64,000 nucleotides of DNA from Stutzerimonas decontaminans (GTDB taxonomy: Bacteria > Pseudomonadota > Gammaproteobacteria > Pseudomonadales > Pseudomonadaceae). The number at the start of each line of letters is the position of its first letter. The first letter of the stretch is position 1. Location of the stretch: contig NZ_CP007509.1 in NCBI RefSeq assembly GCF_000661915.1, forward strand, positions 3,117,501 to 3,181,500, written 5' to 3'. Below, piece by piece: positions 36,735 to 45,669 of this stretch. The notes beneath the pieces were generated by a model, which saw nothing but the letters and a program-made list of their open reading frames with translations, did no database searches and was not told where the DNA came from. Position numbers and translations under genes: made by a program.

Positions 36735-38615
36735 ATGCGTCCCAGCAACGACGTTCCCTTCGATCTGAAAACCGATAACGGCAGCGACCTCGGCGGCGAC
36801 AGCCAGGCCAGCGTCACCCGCACACCTACCGAACAACTGGCCGCCTGGGTCGAACGCCTCGGCCAGCGACTGGCGCAGCGCGACATCGACGGCACACTTG
36901 AGCTGTTCGCCGACGACTGCCACTGGCGTGACCTGGTGCTATTCAGCTGGAACCTAGTCACCCTCGAAGGCAAGGCCGACATTCGCGACCTGCTGGAAAG
37001 CCGCCTGCAAGCCACCCAGCCGGACAACTGGAAGCTCGAAGGTGAGGCGAGCCTGGCCGACGGCGTGCTCGAAGGCTGGATCAGCCTGGAAACCGATGTC
37101 GCCCGCGGCAAGGGTTATGTGCGGCTGAAGGACGGCCTGTGCTGGACGCTGCTGACCACCATGCGTGAACTCAAGGGGCACGAGGAACCGCTCGGACGCC
37201 GTCGCCCACTGGGCGCCGAACACGGCCACGGCCTGGCCGACAAGCGCAACTGGCTGGAAAAGCGCCGCGATGAAGAAGCCGCGCTGGGCATCACCGAAGA
37301 GCCCTACTGCCTGGTCATCGGCGGCGGCCAAGGCGGCCTCGGCCTCGGCGCACGGCTCAAGCGCCTCGGCGTGCCGACGCTGATCGTCGACAAGGCCGAG
37401 CGCCCCGGCGATCAGTGGCGCGGGCGCTACAAGTCGCTGTGCCTGCACGACCCGGTCTGGTACGACCACATGCCCTACCTGCCCTTCCCCGAGCATTGGC
37501 CGGTCTTCACCCCCAAGGACCAGATCGGCGACTGGCTTGAGATGTACGCCAAAGTCATGGAGCTGAACTACTGGGCGAAAACCGAATGTGTGAAGGCGAG
37601 CTTCGACGAGGTGGAAGGCCGCTGGACAGTCGAAGTGCTGCGCGACGGCAAACCGATGACCCTCAAGCCCGCACAGCTGATCCTCGCCACCGGCATGTCC
37701 GGTGTGCCCAACGTGCCGGTCTATCCGGGCGCGGAAACCTTCGCCGGCCAGCAGCACCATTCCAGCCAGCATCCCGGCGGCGATGCCTGGCGTGGCAAGC
37801 GCGCGGTAGTCATCGGGGCCAACAACTCGGCCCATGACATCTGTGCGGATCTGGTGGAGAACGGCGCGGACGTCACCATGGTGCAGCGCTCCAGCACCCA
37901 CATCGTGCGCTCCGACACGTTGATGGAAATGGTCTTCGGCCCGCTCTATTCGGAGGATGCAATCGAAAGCGGGCTGACCACCGACAAAGCCGACATGCTG
38001 TTCGCCTCGATTCCCTACAAGGTGCTGCCGCAGTTCCATCGCCAGGCCTTCGAGCAGGTCAAGGAACGCGACAAGGCCTTCTACGACCGCCTGGCCGCAG
38101 CGGGCTTCATGCTCGACTTCGGCGATGACGAATCCGGTCTGTTCCTCAAGTACGTGCGCCGCGGCTCTGGCTACTACATCGACGTCGGCGCCTGCGAGCT
38201 GATCGCCAACGGCACCATCAAGCTGAAGAGCGGGCCGGGCCTCGGCGTCGATCACATCGAGGCGGATGCCGTGGTACTCAATGATGGCAGCCGCCTGCCT
38301 GCCGACCTGATCGTCTACGCCACCGGCTACGGCTCCATGAATGGCTGGGCGGCACGGCTGATCTCCCAGGAAGTCGCCGACAAGGTCGGGCGCTGCTGGG
38401 GGCTCGGTTCCGGCACCACCAAGGATCCGGGCCCGTACGAAGGCGAGCTGCGCAACATGTGGAAGCCCACCCAGCAGCAGAACCTCTGGTTCCACGGCGG
38501 TAACCTGCACCAGTCACGGCACTACTCGCTTTACCTGGCACTGCAACTGAAAGCGCGTTTCGAGGGGCTGGATACCTCGGTCTACAAGCTCGCACCGAGC
38601 TATCACCAGGGCTGA
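36735..38615 (+). CDS. FAD-dependent monooxygenase with N-terminal NTF2-like domain
   Basis: 626 residues. An NTF2/SnoaL-like N-terminal domain (about 25-150: ALFADDCHWRDLVLFSWNLV-type segment) precedes a flavin monooxygenase module: FAD-binding VIGGGQGGLGLGARL, substrate/FMO-like motif FAGQQHHSSQHPGG, and NADPH-binding VVIGANNSAHDICADL, then ATGY (YATGYGSMNGW). It probably hydroxylates or performs Baeyer-Villiger oxidation of a small organic compound using NADPH and oxygen; the substrate cannot be read. The ATG at 36735 follows CAGGAGAACC. Under predicted control of the divergent activator through the sigma-54 promoter, and closed by a strong terminator. Confidence 0.9.
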   Translation: MRPSNDVPFDLKTDNGSDLGGDSQASVTRTPTEQLAAWVERLGQRLAQRDIDGTLELFADDCHWRDLVLFSWNLVTLEGKADIRDLLESRLQATQPDNWKLEGEASLADGVLEGWISLETDVARGKGYVRLKDGLCWTLLTTMRELKGHEEPLGRRRPLGAEHGHGLADKRNWLEKRRDEEAALGITEEPYCLVIGGGQGGLGLGARLKRLGVPTLIVDKAERPGDQWRGRYKSLCLHDPVWYDHMPYLPFPEHWPVFTPKDQIGDWLEMYAKVMELNYWAKTECVKASFDEVEGRWTVEVLRDGKPMTLKPAQLILATGMSGVPNVPVYPGAETFAGQQHHSSQHPGGDAWRGKRAVVIGANNSAHDICADLVENGADVTMVQRSSTHIVRSDTLMEMVFGPLYSEDAIESGLTTDKADMLFASIPYKVLPQFHRQAFEQVKERDKAFYDRLAAAGFMLDFGDDESGLFLKYVRRGSGYYIDVGACELIANGTIKLKSGPGLGVDHIEADAVVLNDGSRLPADLIVYATGYGSMNGWAARLISQEVADKVGRCWGLGSGTTKDPGPYEGELRNMWKPTQQQNLWFHGGNLHQSRHYSLYLALQLKARFEGLDTSVYKLAPSYHQG

Positions 38616-38635
38616 GACCTCGCCCGCCGAACACA

Positions 38636-38663
38636 ACAGGCCCGCATTTGCGGGCCTGTTTGT
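38636..38663 (+). terminator. rho-independent terminator after monooxygenase gene
   Basis: ACAGGCCCGC-ATTT-GCGGGCCTGT followed by TTGT: a perfect 10-bp GC-rich stem 20 bp beyond the stop codon. Confidence 0.85.
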
Positions 38664-38839
38664 GCAAGCCGCCAAACCTGCCGGATCCGCACGCACCAGC
38701 CCAAGAGGCGCGCATTGCAGCCAGCGCGTCCAAGCGACAGCCATGTATGATTCGATCAGCAGCGCCTGGCTCGCACGGTCGACTGGCATTTTTTAGTCGG
38801 TCGATGCCACGCATGCTTTTCGGAATACCGGACGCGTTC

Positions 38840-40390
38840 ATGTACAAGCTGGACCTACAGAAACTCACGCTGCTGCTGGCTTTGCTTGCCGGCTTTCTGA
38901 CGTTCGGCAACAGTTTCTTCGCCGGCTATTTCACTCAGCGCGATCAGCTGTTCGAGCAGACCCTCGAGGCTAACCGTGCCTACGCACAGAAACTGGCCGA
39001 CATCACCGATCGGTTCTTCCTCAACAGCCGCCGAGAGCTGGCCTACGCGGCGGAATCGCTGTCGACGCGTTTCGACGACAAGGCCTGGCGCGACGCTGAA
39101 ACCGCGCGCCTGAAGCTCAAGGGCGACCAATTCAGCAGAGCCGTCATTGTCAGCGCCAACGGCCAGATCGTTTCGGCCTCACCGGAAAGCGCTTCGCTGG
39201 TCGGCATCAAGGTCAACAGCGCGGGCGCAACAAAAGCGCTGTCGCTGCGCGTGCCACTGATAACCGACCCCTACGTGGCCACAGATGGCACTTACCTATT
39301 GGCGGTGTCTCACCCGATCTTCGCACCGGACGGCAGCTACCTCGGCTTCATCAGCGCCTCGCTGTTCCTGCGCGACCGTAACGTGCTGCATGAACTGCTT
39401 GGCGTGCACTATTACCGCGACGGCTCGTACCTGTACGTCGTCGATACCCAGGGCAATCTGATCTTCCATGAGGAGGGGCAGCGGGTCGGCCAGAACGTAT
39501 CGCGCAACGCCGTGGTACAGGAGGTACTGCTGGGCCACGAAGGCAGTCAGCGCGTCATCAACACGCAGGGTGTGGACATGCTCGCCGGCTACGCGCCCGT
39601 GAAGAGCACCGGCTGGGGCATCGTCGCCCAGCGCCCCACCGCGGCCATCACAGCGAAGCTCGCAGAACTGGCACGCACGACCCTGCTCAACGCCGTGCCC
39701 TTCGCGCTGTTCTCGCTCGCGGTGTTCTGGTGGCTGTCCAGGCTCATTTCCGCACCGATCCGCGCCCTGGCCGATACCGCCGAACACTGGGGCGCAGCGG
39801 AGGCGGCAAGCCGGATATCAACCGTCAACTCCTGGTACTTCGAGGTCTCGCGATTGAAGGTCGCGATGCTCGCTGGCGTTTCCCTGCTGCAGCAGAAGAT
39901 GGTCGCGCTGGAAGCGGCGTCCATGACCGATCCACTGACCGGCCTGCGCAACCGTCGGGGCATGGAGTTCGCGCTCAAGCAATTCGACCTGCTCGATCAG
40001 CACTACGCGGCGATGACGCTGGATATCGATCACTTCAAACAGGTCAACGACCAGCACGGCCATGACGTGGGCGACGCGGTGCTGCGTTTTCTTGCCGAGA
40101 TCATGAAGGAGTGCTCGCGCCCCGGCGACGTGCTGTGCCGCATGGGTGGCGAAGAATTCCTCATGGTGCTTCCCGAGACCGATGCGTACGGCGCCAGCAC
40201 TGCCGCAGAACGTCTGCTCGCCCGCCTGCGGCAGACCGCAAGCCCCACTGGCGCACCGATAACAGCCTCCATCGGCATCGCCTGCAGCGGCAGCTTCAAA
40301 ACCCGCGATGCGACCTTCAAGGCCGCCGATGAAGCGCTTTATGAGGCGAAAAGAGCCGGCCGCGACCGCATCGTCGTTGCCTCCACCTGA
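38840..40390 (+). CDS. diguanylate cyclase with CACHE-type sensor
   Basis: 516 residues. Membrane helix (LTLLLALLAGFLTFGNSFFAG), a periplasmic dCACHE-like region of about 280 residues (FSRAVIVSANGQIVSASPES, DPYVATDGTYLLAVSHPIF), a second helix (LLNAVPFALFSLAVFWWL), a HAMP-like linker and a GGEEF domain: DPLTGLRNRRGMEFALKQFD, LDIDHFKQVNDQHGHDVGD and the active site MGGEEFLMVLP. An RPGD sequence five residues before GGEEF is the allosteric I-site, so product inhibition is expected. It makes c-di-GMP in response to an extracellular ligand. ATG 38840 is chosen at the start of the conserved N-terminus; ATGs at 38804 and 38813 are possible and none has a strong ribosome-binding site. Confidence 0.92.
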   Translation: MYKLDLQKLTLLLALLAGFLTFGNSFFAGYFTQRDQLFEQTLEANRAYAQKLADITDRFFLNSRRELAYAAESLSTRFDDKAWRDAETARLKLKGDQFSRAVIVSANGQIVSASPESASLVGIKVNSAGATKALSLRVPLITDPYVATDGTYLLAVSHPIFAPDGSYLGFISASLFLRDRNVLHELLGVHYYRDGSYLYVVDTQGNLIFHEEGQRVGQNVSRNAVVQEVLLGHEGSQRVINTQGVDMLAGYAPVKSTGWGIVAQRPTAAITAKLAELARTTLLNAVPFALFSLAVFWWLSRLISAPIRALADTAEHWGAAEAASRISTVNSWYFEVSRLKVAMLAGVSLLQQKMVALEAASMTDPLTGLRNRRGMEFALKQFDLLDQHYAAMTLDIDHFKQVNDQHGHDVGDAVLRFLAEIMKECSRPGDVLCRMGGEEFLMVLPETDAYGASTAAERLLARLRQTASPTGAPITASIGIACSGSFKTRDATFKAADEALYEAKRAGRDRIVVAST

Positions 40391-40540
40391 GCGCTTAGCA
40401 GAGCCCGAGCCTCGTCGCTGCCTAGGCCGTGCGGGCTGCGGGAAGAGCTGTGTGCGTGCCGCCGCGCGGTCAATCTGGCCTGCGCCCGCTACGCCCACCC
40501 AACCTGCCTTACAGCGCGGAAGTTGAGATCGCCTTCTATT

Positions 40541-40560
40541 TGATAATAGTTTTCGTTGAG
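40541..40560. promoter_or_regulatory. possible Fur box
   Basis: TGATAATAGTTTTCGTTGAG, 43 to 63 bp upstream of the TonB-dependent receptor start, matches the left arm of the Fur consensus (GATAATGATAATCATTATC) well and the right arm poorly. Confidence 0.4.
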
Positions 40561-40603
40561 ATTAGGATGCCCGCCCTCGCTCCCTTCCCTCAAGGATCAT
40601 TCG

Positions 40604-42730
40604 ATGCGGCGCCTTCTCCTCCCGATGCTCGCGGTTCCCGCCATAGCCTGTCATATCACCGCTTCTGCCAGCGACGAATCGACAACCCCACTGGCGCTGG
40701 AGGAGATGCAAGTCACCGCATCGGCCGAGCGCGCCGACGGGCCTGTGCAGGGCTATCGGGCAACTCGCTCGGCGAGCGCCACCCGCACCGACACTGCGAT
40801 TCATGAAACCCCACAATCGATCAGCGTCGTGCCGGCGCAGGTGGTCGAAGACATTGGCGCAACGCGCCTGGAAGACGCGCTCGATTACGCCGGCGGCGTG
40901 GAGCGCGGCAATAACTTCGGCGGCCAGGGACTGACCGAATTTCTGGTGCGTGGCTTCAGCACTCAAGAGTTCTACCGTAACGGCTTTGCGGTAAACCGTG
41001 GCTATCCCAACATGCCCGACGCCAGCACGCTGGAACGTATCGAGGTGCTGCGCGGCCCGGCATCGATGCTCTACGGGCGCGGCGATCCGGGCGGCACCTT
41101 CAACATCGTCAGCAAGCAGCCGCAGGCGGAGCGCCGCACGGTGCTCGGCAGCCAGGTGAATACGGATGGGTTGCGCCGCGGCACTCTGGACACCACCGGA
41201 GCACTGGATGACAGCGCAGCATTCACCTATCGCTTCAATCTGGTCGCCGAAGGCAGCGACAGTTTCCGCGATCATGTCGAAAGCGAGCGCTACAACATCG
41301 CACCAGTGCTGCGCTGGCAGCTCAGTGACGACACCGCGCTGATCCTCGAAGGCGACTACATGCACAACCGTCATCCCTTGGACCGCGGCCTGACCCGTTA
41401 TCAGAATCAGGCAGGCGACCTGCCGCGCGATCGCTTCCTCGGTGAAGAGAGTGCCGGCAAGCTGACCAACCAGAACGCCACCACGCAACTGCGCCTGGAA
41501 CACCAACTGGACGGTCAATGGATGCTGCGCGGCGGCGTCCAGTACCTGGACGGTAGCCTGGACGGCGGCGCGGTGGAGAACAACGGCCTGGCCGCCGACG
41601 GCCGCACGGTCGGCCGCAACTACAGCGAGCGCTGGCTGAACTGGAACGACCTGGCGGTGCAGGCCAATCTGGAAGGTCACTTCGATGCCGCGGGTCTGGC
41701 CCACACGCTGCTGCTCGGCGTGGAGTTCGATGAATACAACTACGACTCCCAGATCGATCGCTCGGGCGGTGCGACCAGCGACTTCCCGCTCGACCTCTAT
41801 GATCCGATCTACGGCCAGCCGCTACCGGCGCTGACCCGCACCACCACCTACGATGACGAGAATCTGAAGTCCTACGCGTTCTTCCTGCAGGACCAGATCG
41901 CCCTCACCGAGCGCCTGACAGCGCAGGTCGGTGCGCGCCTGGAACGTTTCGAGCAACGCTACGACAACAAGCTCACTCCCGCCGGCAGCTGGGACCAGGC
42001 GCACAACGCCGTATCCCCGCGTTTCGGCCTGATCTACGACCTGACCGACGCGCTGGCCGTCTATGCCAACACCTCGCGCTCGTTCAAGCCCAACCGAGGC
42101 GCCGACCGCAGCAGCCAGGCGTTCGATCCGGAAAAAGGCATCGCTCACGAAGTCGGCATCAAGTACGACCTGCCGGAACATGACCTGAGCGTGACCGCCG
42201 CGCTGTTCCACATCACCAAGGAAAACGTGCTGACCAGCGACCCGCTCGACAGCAATTACCAGGTCGCCGCCGGCGAAGCGCGCAGCCGCGGCTTCGATAT
42301 CAGCGTGGCCGGCAACATCACCCCGCAATGGCGCGTGATCGGCGGCTACGCCTATGTAGACGCCGAGGTCACCGAAAGCTCGAGCGTGTCGATGCCGGTT
42401 GGCACGCGCCTGGCCAACGTGCCGCGCCACAGCTTCAACCTGCTGGACACCTATGAGTTCGCCGAAGGTCCGCTGGCCGGGCTCGGCGTCGGCATGGGCG
42501 TCAAATACGTCGGCAACCGCAAGGGCAGCGCCTCGAACAGCGCGTTCGACATGGATGCCTACACCACCGTCGACCTTCTCGCCTATTACCCGCTGACCGA
42601 ACGGGTTCGCCTGAACCTGAACCTCAACAACCTGTTCGACGAAGAGTACGAAGAGCGCGCCTGGGGCAATATCTGGGCCTACCCGGGCGCACCCCGCACC
42701 CTGCAAGCGGGTATAGCGATCACGCTGTAA
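40604..42730 (+). CDS. TonB-dependent siderophore receptor
   Basis: 708 residues. Signal peptide (RRLLLPMLAVPAIACHITASA), TonB-box-like EEMQVTA, plug domain (TAIHETPQSISVVPAQVVED, LTEFLVRGFSTQEFYRNGF, LERIEVLRGPASMLYGRGDPGGTFN, quoted in part) and a 22-strand barrel region ending FDEEYEERAWGNIWAYPGAP and ITL. The plug motifs place it in the FhuA/FhuE/FpvA-like siderophore receptor class. No siderophore synthesis genes are near, so it probably takes up a foreign siderophore. The start ATG follows AAGGATC and lies downstream of a possible Fur box. Confidence 0.92.
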   Translation: MRRLLLPMLAVPAIACHITASASDESTTPLALEEMQVTASAERADGPVQGYRATRSASATRTDTAIHETPQSISVVPAQVVEDIGATRLEDALDYAGGVERGNNFGGQGLTEFLVRGFSTQEFYRNGFAVNRGYPNMPDASTLERIEVLRGPASMLYGRGDPGGTFNIVSKQPQAERRTVLGSQVNTDGLRRGTLDTTGALDDSAAFTYRFNLVAEGSDSFRDHVESERYNIAPVLRWQLSDDTALILEGDYMHNRHPLDRGLTRYQNQAGDLPRDRFLGEESAGKLTNQNATTQLRLEHQLDGQWMLRGGVQYLDGSLDGGAVENNGLAADGRTVGRNYSERWLNWNDLAVQANLEGHFDAAGLAHTLLLGVEFDEYNYDSQIDRSGGATSDFPLDLYDPIYGQPLPALTRTTTYDDENLKSYAFFLQDQIALTERLTAQVGARLERFEQRYDNKLTPAGSWDQAHNAVSPRFGLIYDLTDALAVYANTSRSFKPNRGADRSSQAFDPEKGIAHEVGIKYDLPEHDLSVTAALFHITKENVLTSDPLDSNYQVAAGEARSRGFDISVAGNITPQWRVIGGYAYVDAEVTESSSVSMPVGTRLANVPRHSFNLLDTYEFAEGPLAGLGVGMGVKYVGNRKGSASNSAFDMDAYTTVDLLAYYPLTERVRLNLNLNNLFDEEYEERAWGNIWAYPGAPRTLQAGIAITL

Positions 42731-42733
42731 CGG

Positions 42734-42769
42734 AAAAGGGGCGCAGCCCGTGTGGCTGCGCAGGCCCTT
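42734..42769 (+). terminator. hairpin after TonB receptor gene
   Basis: GCGCAGCC-CGTGT-GGCTGCGC, a perfect 8-bp stem flanked by AAGGG and CCCTT, immediately after the stop codon. No T-run follows, so termination strength is uncertain. Confidence 0.5.
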
Positions 42770-42872
42770 CCCTGACGATTTGCGTCACGCCATCAATCAC
42801 AGCAGCGACCATCGGATGCGTAGGTGAAGCTCATCCGCGTCTTCACCACGGATGGTACAAAGCAGCAGGCAA

Positions 42873-43904
42873 TCACGAGCATCGTGCCTTTCGCCACTGC
42901 TCGGGGGTGACACCTGACCAGCGTCGGAACGCTCGGGTAAAAGAGCTGGCATCGGTGTAGGACAGCGCCGCGGCGATATCCTTGAGCGGCATGTCGGTTT
43001 CCCGTATCAGCTTGCGGCTGACCACATAGCGAGCGTTGTCGAGAATATCGAAATAGGAGACGCCGGACTGTTCCAGCCGGCGGTTCATGGTTCGAACGCT
43101 GATCCCCAGAGCCGAAGCGAACCGTGGCTGGTTGCAGTCACCGCGGGCAACCAGGCTGTAGGCTGTTCGCCGTGCCCTCTCCAGCCAATCAAGCGCACTC
43201 ATTTCAAGCGTATTCATTTCCAGAAAGGTAATGGAGCTAGCATTCATCGCAGCGTTTGGCGCCAGGAGCAGTGCAGCTGGAAACTGCAATTCGGCATGCG
43301 CGGTGTTGAAGTAGCAGGGAGCCCCAAAGAATCGTGCATATGTCTGCGGGTTCTTCGGTGGACGATGGGAAAAATAGACTGCGGTGGGCGTCCACCCGGC
43401 ATGCGATAGGCTGCGCATGATGTTGAGTGCGATGGCCATTACGCCTTCGTGAAAATGCCGAAACCCTCTGAAGTTGCTTTCCATGGAACAGAACTCCAGG
43501 TAGGCGTCCTCCTTATCCTGGCGCAGTAGTGCCAATCCGGTACGGTTGGTTATGTGGTGGAATTGAACAAGCGTGGCGAGTGCGTCGCCAATGGTGGGCT
43601 GTTTTGCCATCAGGTTCGCGATAAGCCCCAGCTGATCCAGCCCGCCGAGGCTACCGAGCAGCAGGCCAAAGTGCTCGCAACCGGTTTCCCTGGCCGAGTG
43701 CGCCAGCAGCTCTCCGGCCAGGCTCAGCGGCAGCACCGCTGCCGAATCCTGTAGCAGCGCCTCGCTCAGATTGAGCATGCGAAAAACCGATTCGGGATTG
43801 CCGCCTAGCTTGCGAATGAGCTGGGATACCGGCTGGAAGTGAATGGCCTGGACGTGCCCTGCCGGTAGCACGCTACAAGACTTTTCAGAAGTGTTGGGCG
43901 TCAT
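42873..43904 (-). CDS. AraC-family regulator (OruR-like)
   Basis: 343 residues. The N-terminal part (SQLIRKLGGNPESVFRMLNL, LLGSLGGLDQLGLIANLMAK, VQFHHITNRTGLALLRQDKED) is the arabinose-binding-like domain typical of OruR/AraC regulators; the C-terminal AraC helix-turn-helix is ASALGISVRTMNRRLEQSG and AAALSYTDASSFTRAFRRWSG. It is read in the same direction as the upstream outer-membrane genes (44.0-47.0 kb) but separated from them by 117 bp. Likely regulates that set or the TonB receptor; the effector is unknown. Confidence 0.9.
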   Translation of the reverse strand: MTPNTSEKSCSVLPAGHVQAIHFQPVSQLIRKLGGNPESVFRMLNLSEALLQDSAAVLPLSLAGELLAHSARETGCEHFGLLLGSLGGLDQLGLIANLMAKQPTIGDALATLVQFHHITNRTGLALLRQDKEDAYLEFCSMESNFRGFRHFHEGVMAIALNIMRSLSHAGWTPTAVYFSHRPPKNPQTYARFFGAPCYFNTAHAELQFPAALLLAPNAAMNASSITFLEMNTLEMSALDWLERARRTAYSLVARGDCNQPRFASALGISVRTMNRRLEQSGVSYFDILDNARYVVSRKLIRETDMPLKDIAAALSYTDASSFTRAFRRWSGVTPEQWRKARCS

Positions 43905-44021
43905 CTGCAGTTGCTACCATTCCGTGTACTGAAGGAGTTGCTTACCCTGGCCATGGCTTTAAACCATGGCATAAAAATAAATAGCACATTCCGTATCGGC
44001 TAACGGCGGCGCCCACGACCG

Positions 44022-44840
44022 TTATTTGCGGAAAACCAGAGTGTAGGTCAGTCGCCAGCCCCACCCCCCGACACCCGCTTCCGGCGACTCTGCCCAATAG
44101 CGCGTCCCCAGCTGTATCGACATCGGCTGCTCGCCGACCTTGAACAGCTGCGTGGCCATCAGATTGATGGGAACCGACCACTCCTTCGTCTCCCAGTCAT
44201 AGGTGGACTCACTGTTCAGAGAGAAGGTCGTGAGCGTGGCGGTGGTGTAACCCAGTATCGGCTGCAGAAAAGTGGCGCTGACATCCTCGCGCTGGCCGTC
44301 GCCAGCAAAGGACCAGAGATGGTTGGCCAGAACGCCATAGGTCCAGCCATTTTCCTGCTTGAGGATCACGGCGGTGGGGCCGGCAGACCATTTCTCACCG
44401 CCCAGCAGCTCGTCGCTGGCCGTGGGCAGCAGCAGCGCCGGTCCGGCGCCCCAGATCCAGCCGCCCGCCGTAGGGGCCTTGGGCGAGAAGAACAGGCTTT
44501 GCAGCACATCGCCGATGCCACTCCTGTCGGTTCCGCGTGGAATATCGTTCTGCTGGATGACTGGCAGGATGGTGCGGGAAATGATGTTCCAGTCGGCGTT
44601 GAGATCGATGGGCACCACCGGCTGGATGTTGAGCACATCACGCTCGCCCGCGTCGGTCTTGCCGATATTCTCATCGTGGTTGAGCTGGAGGGGCACGCTG
44701 ACCATCGCGGCGATCGGGTTGTTCAGCTTCTTGGCGATTTCCGCCTGGCTGTCCTCGGCCAATGCCTCCATGCCCCCACTGCAAGCAAGGAGCATCGTCA
44801 GGGTGAGCAAGGAAGGCCGGTGGATTCTGCGGTTGGTCAT
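44022..44840 (-). CDS. outer-membrane beta-barrel-like protein (neuromedin U-type annotation)
   Basis: 272 residues. Signal peptide (MTNRRIHRPSLLTLTMLLAC to MEALAED) and alternating beta-strand pattern: AAMVSVPLQLNHDENIG, NIQPVVPIDLNADWNIISRT, WGAGPALLLPTASDE and terminal WRLTYTLVFRK. Proteins of this kind are often labelled neuromedin U or putative transporter; I use that only as a family pointer. A terminal aromatic-rich strand fits outer-membrane insertion, though the last residue is Lys. The start was taken at 44840 where the signal peptide begins; the frame is open to 44963. It follows the DUF3313 lipoprotein gene by 152 bp. Confidence 0.7.
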   Translation of the reverse strand: MTNRRIHRPSLLTLTMLLACSGGMEALAEDSQAEIAKKLNNPIAAMVSVPLQLNHDENIGKTDAGERDVLNIQPVVPIDLNADWNIISRTILPVIQQNDIPRGTDRSGIGDVLQSLFFSPKAPTAGGWIWGAGPALLLPTASDELLGGEKWSAGPTAVILKQENGWTYGVLANHLWSFAGDGQREDVSATFLQPILGYTTATLTTFSLNSESTYDWETKEWSVPINLMATQLFKVGEQPMSIQLGTRYWAESPEAGVGGWGWRLTYTLVFRK

Positions 44841-44992
44841 CCTGATTGCTCTCCAGTACAGAGGGTTCCTGCAGCATCCGCCGCCTGCCAATGGCGTAAC
44901 CCAGCCGAAGGATGAACCCGAGTCATCACGCGCCCTGGCTCCAGGCCTTGCCCATGCAGGCAAGCCGCTCCACCCGATGGGCTACAGGCTGC

Positions 44993-45646
44993 TCAGGGGA
45001 AGCGCAGGATGTCCTGGGTCATGTCGTCAATGACGCTTTTCAGATCGTCGAGGGTGATGACCTGTTTTTCGTTCTCCAGCGTCTTGCCCAAGCCCTTACG
45101 GGCCACGCGAAGCACCGGCTTGCCGGTAGCCGTGTCGATAAGCTCGGCTTCCAGGTACAGCTCGGTGTTCTGGTCGCGCTGGCCGGCCGCAGTCAAGGCA
45201 CCCGCGGCGATCATGGCGAACGGGACGACTTCGTAGGGCTTGAGGCCCTGGTTACTGGCATCCAGCGCTGTGATGGCTCCGCGAAAAGACAGCGTACGCG
45301 GTCCCGGGACACTGACCAGGCGCAGACGCTGCGCCAACGAACTACTGACGCGGCGGTTGGTGTATTCGAGCAGATCCTGCAGGGTCTGCTGGCTAACGCG
45401 CTCACTGGGGCTCGGCTGAGGGTAGAAACCAATCGGGTTGTAGATCAGGTTGTCGTAGTCGCTGATCTTGACGCGGGGATCTGTCCAGCGCAGTACCGTA
45501 CTGCCGCTCGGCGTGCGGGTTTCGGCGAGTCCCTCGTAGCTGCTCAGAAATCCTGAATACTGGTTGGCGCTGGTGATCTTGCTGGCGCAGCCGCTTAGCA
45601 GCAGCGAAACCAGCGCACCGCCAAGCACGAGCATGAATATCTTCAT
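44993..45646 (-). CDS. DUF3313 lipoprotein
   Basis: 217 residues. Lipoprotein signal MKIFMLVLGGALVSLLLSGC with the lipobox LSGC. The mature part (YSGFLSSYEGLAETRTPSGS, VPFAMIAAGALTAAGQRDQNTELYLEAELID in part) is the DUF3313 family, whose function is unknown. A potential outer-membrane lipoprotein (residue +2 is Ala, so no Lol-avoidance signal). It lies 23 bp downstream of the FadL-like gene, with AAGGGGATAC as ribosome-binding site. Confidence 0.85.
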   Translation of the reverse strand: MKIFMLVLGGALVSLLLSGCASKITSANQYSGFLSSYEGLAETRTPSGSTVLRWTDPRVKISDYDNLIYNPIGFYPQPSPSERVSQQTLQDLLEYTNRRVSSSLAQRLRLVSVPGPRTLSFRGAITALDASNQGLKPYEVVPFAMIAAGALTAAGQRDQNTELYLEAELIDTATGKPVLRVARKGLGKTLENEKQVITLDDLKSVIDDMTQDILRFP

Positions 45647-45669
45647 GGTGTATCCCCTTGTTTAGCTGG

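Noticed and set aside
36954..38510. 518-codon minus-strand frame opposite the flavin monooxygenase
   Set aside because: No ribosome-binding site and no motif; the plus strand has FAD and NADPH fingerprints.
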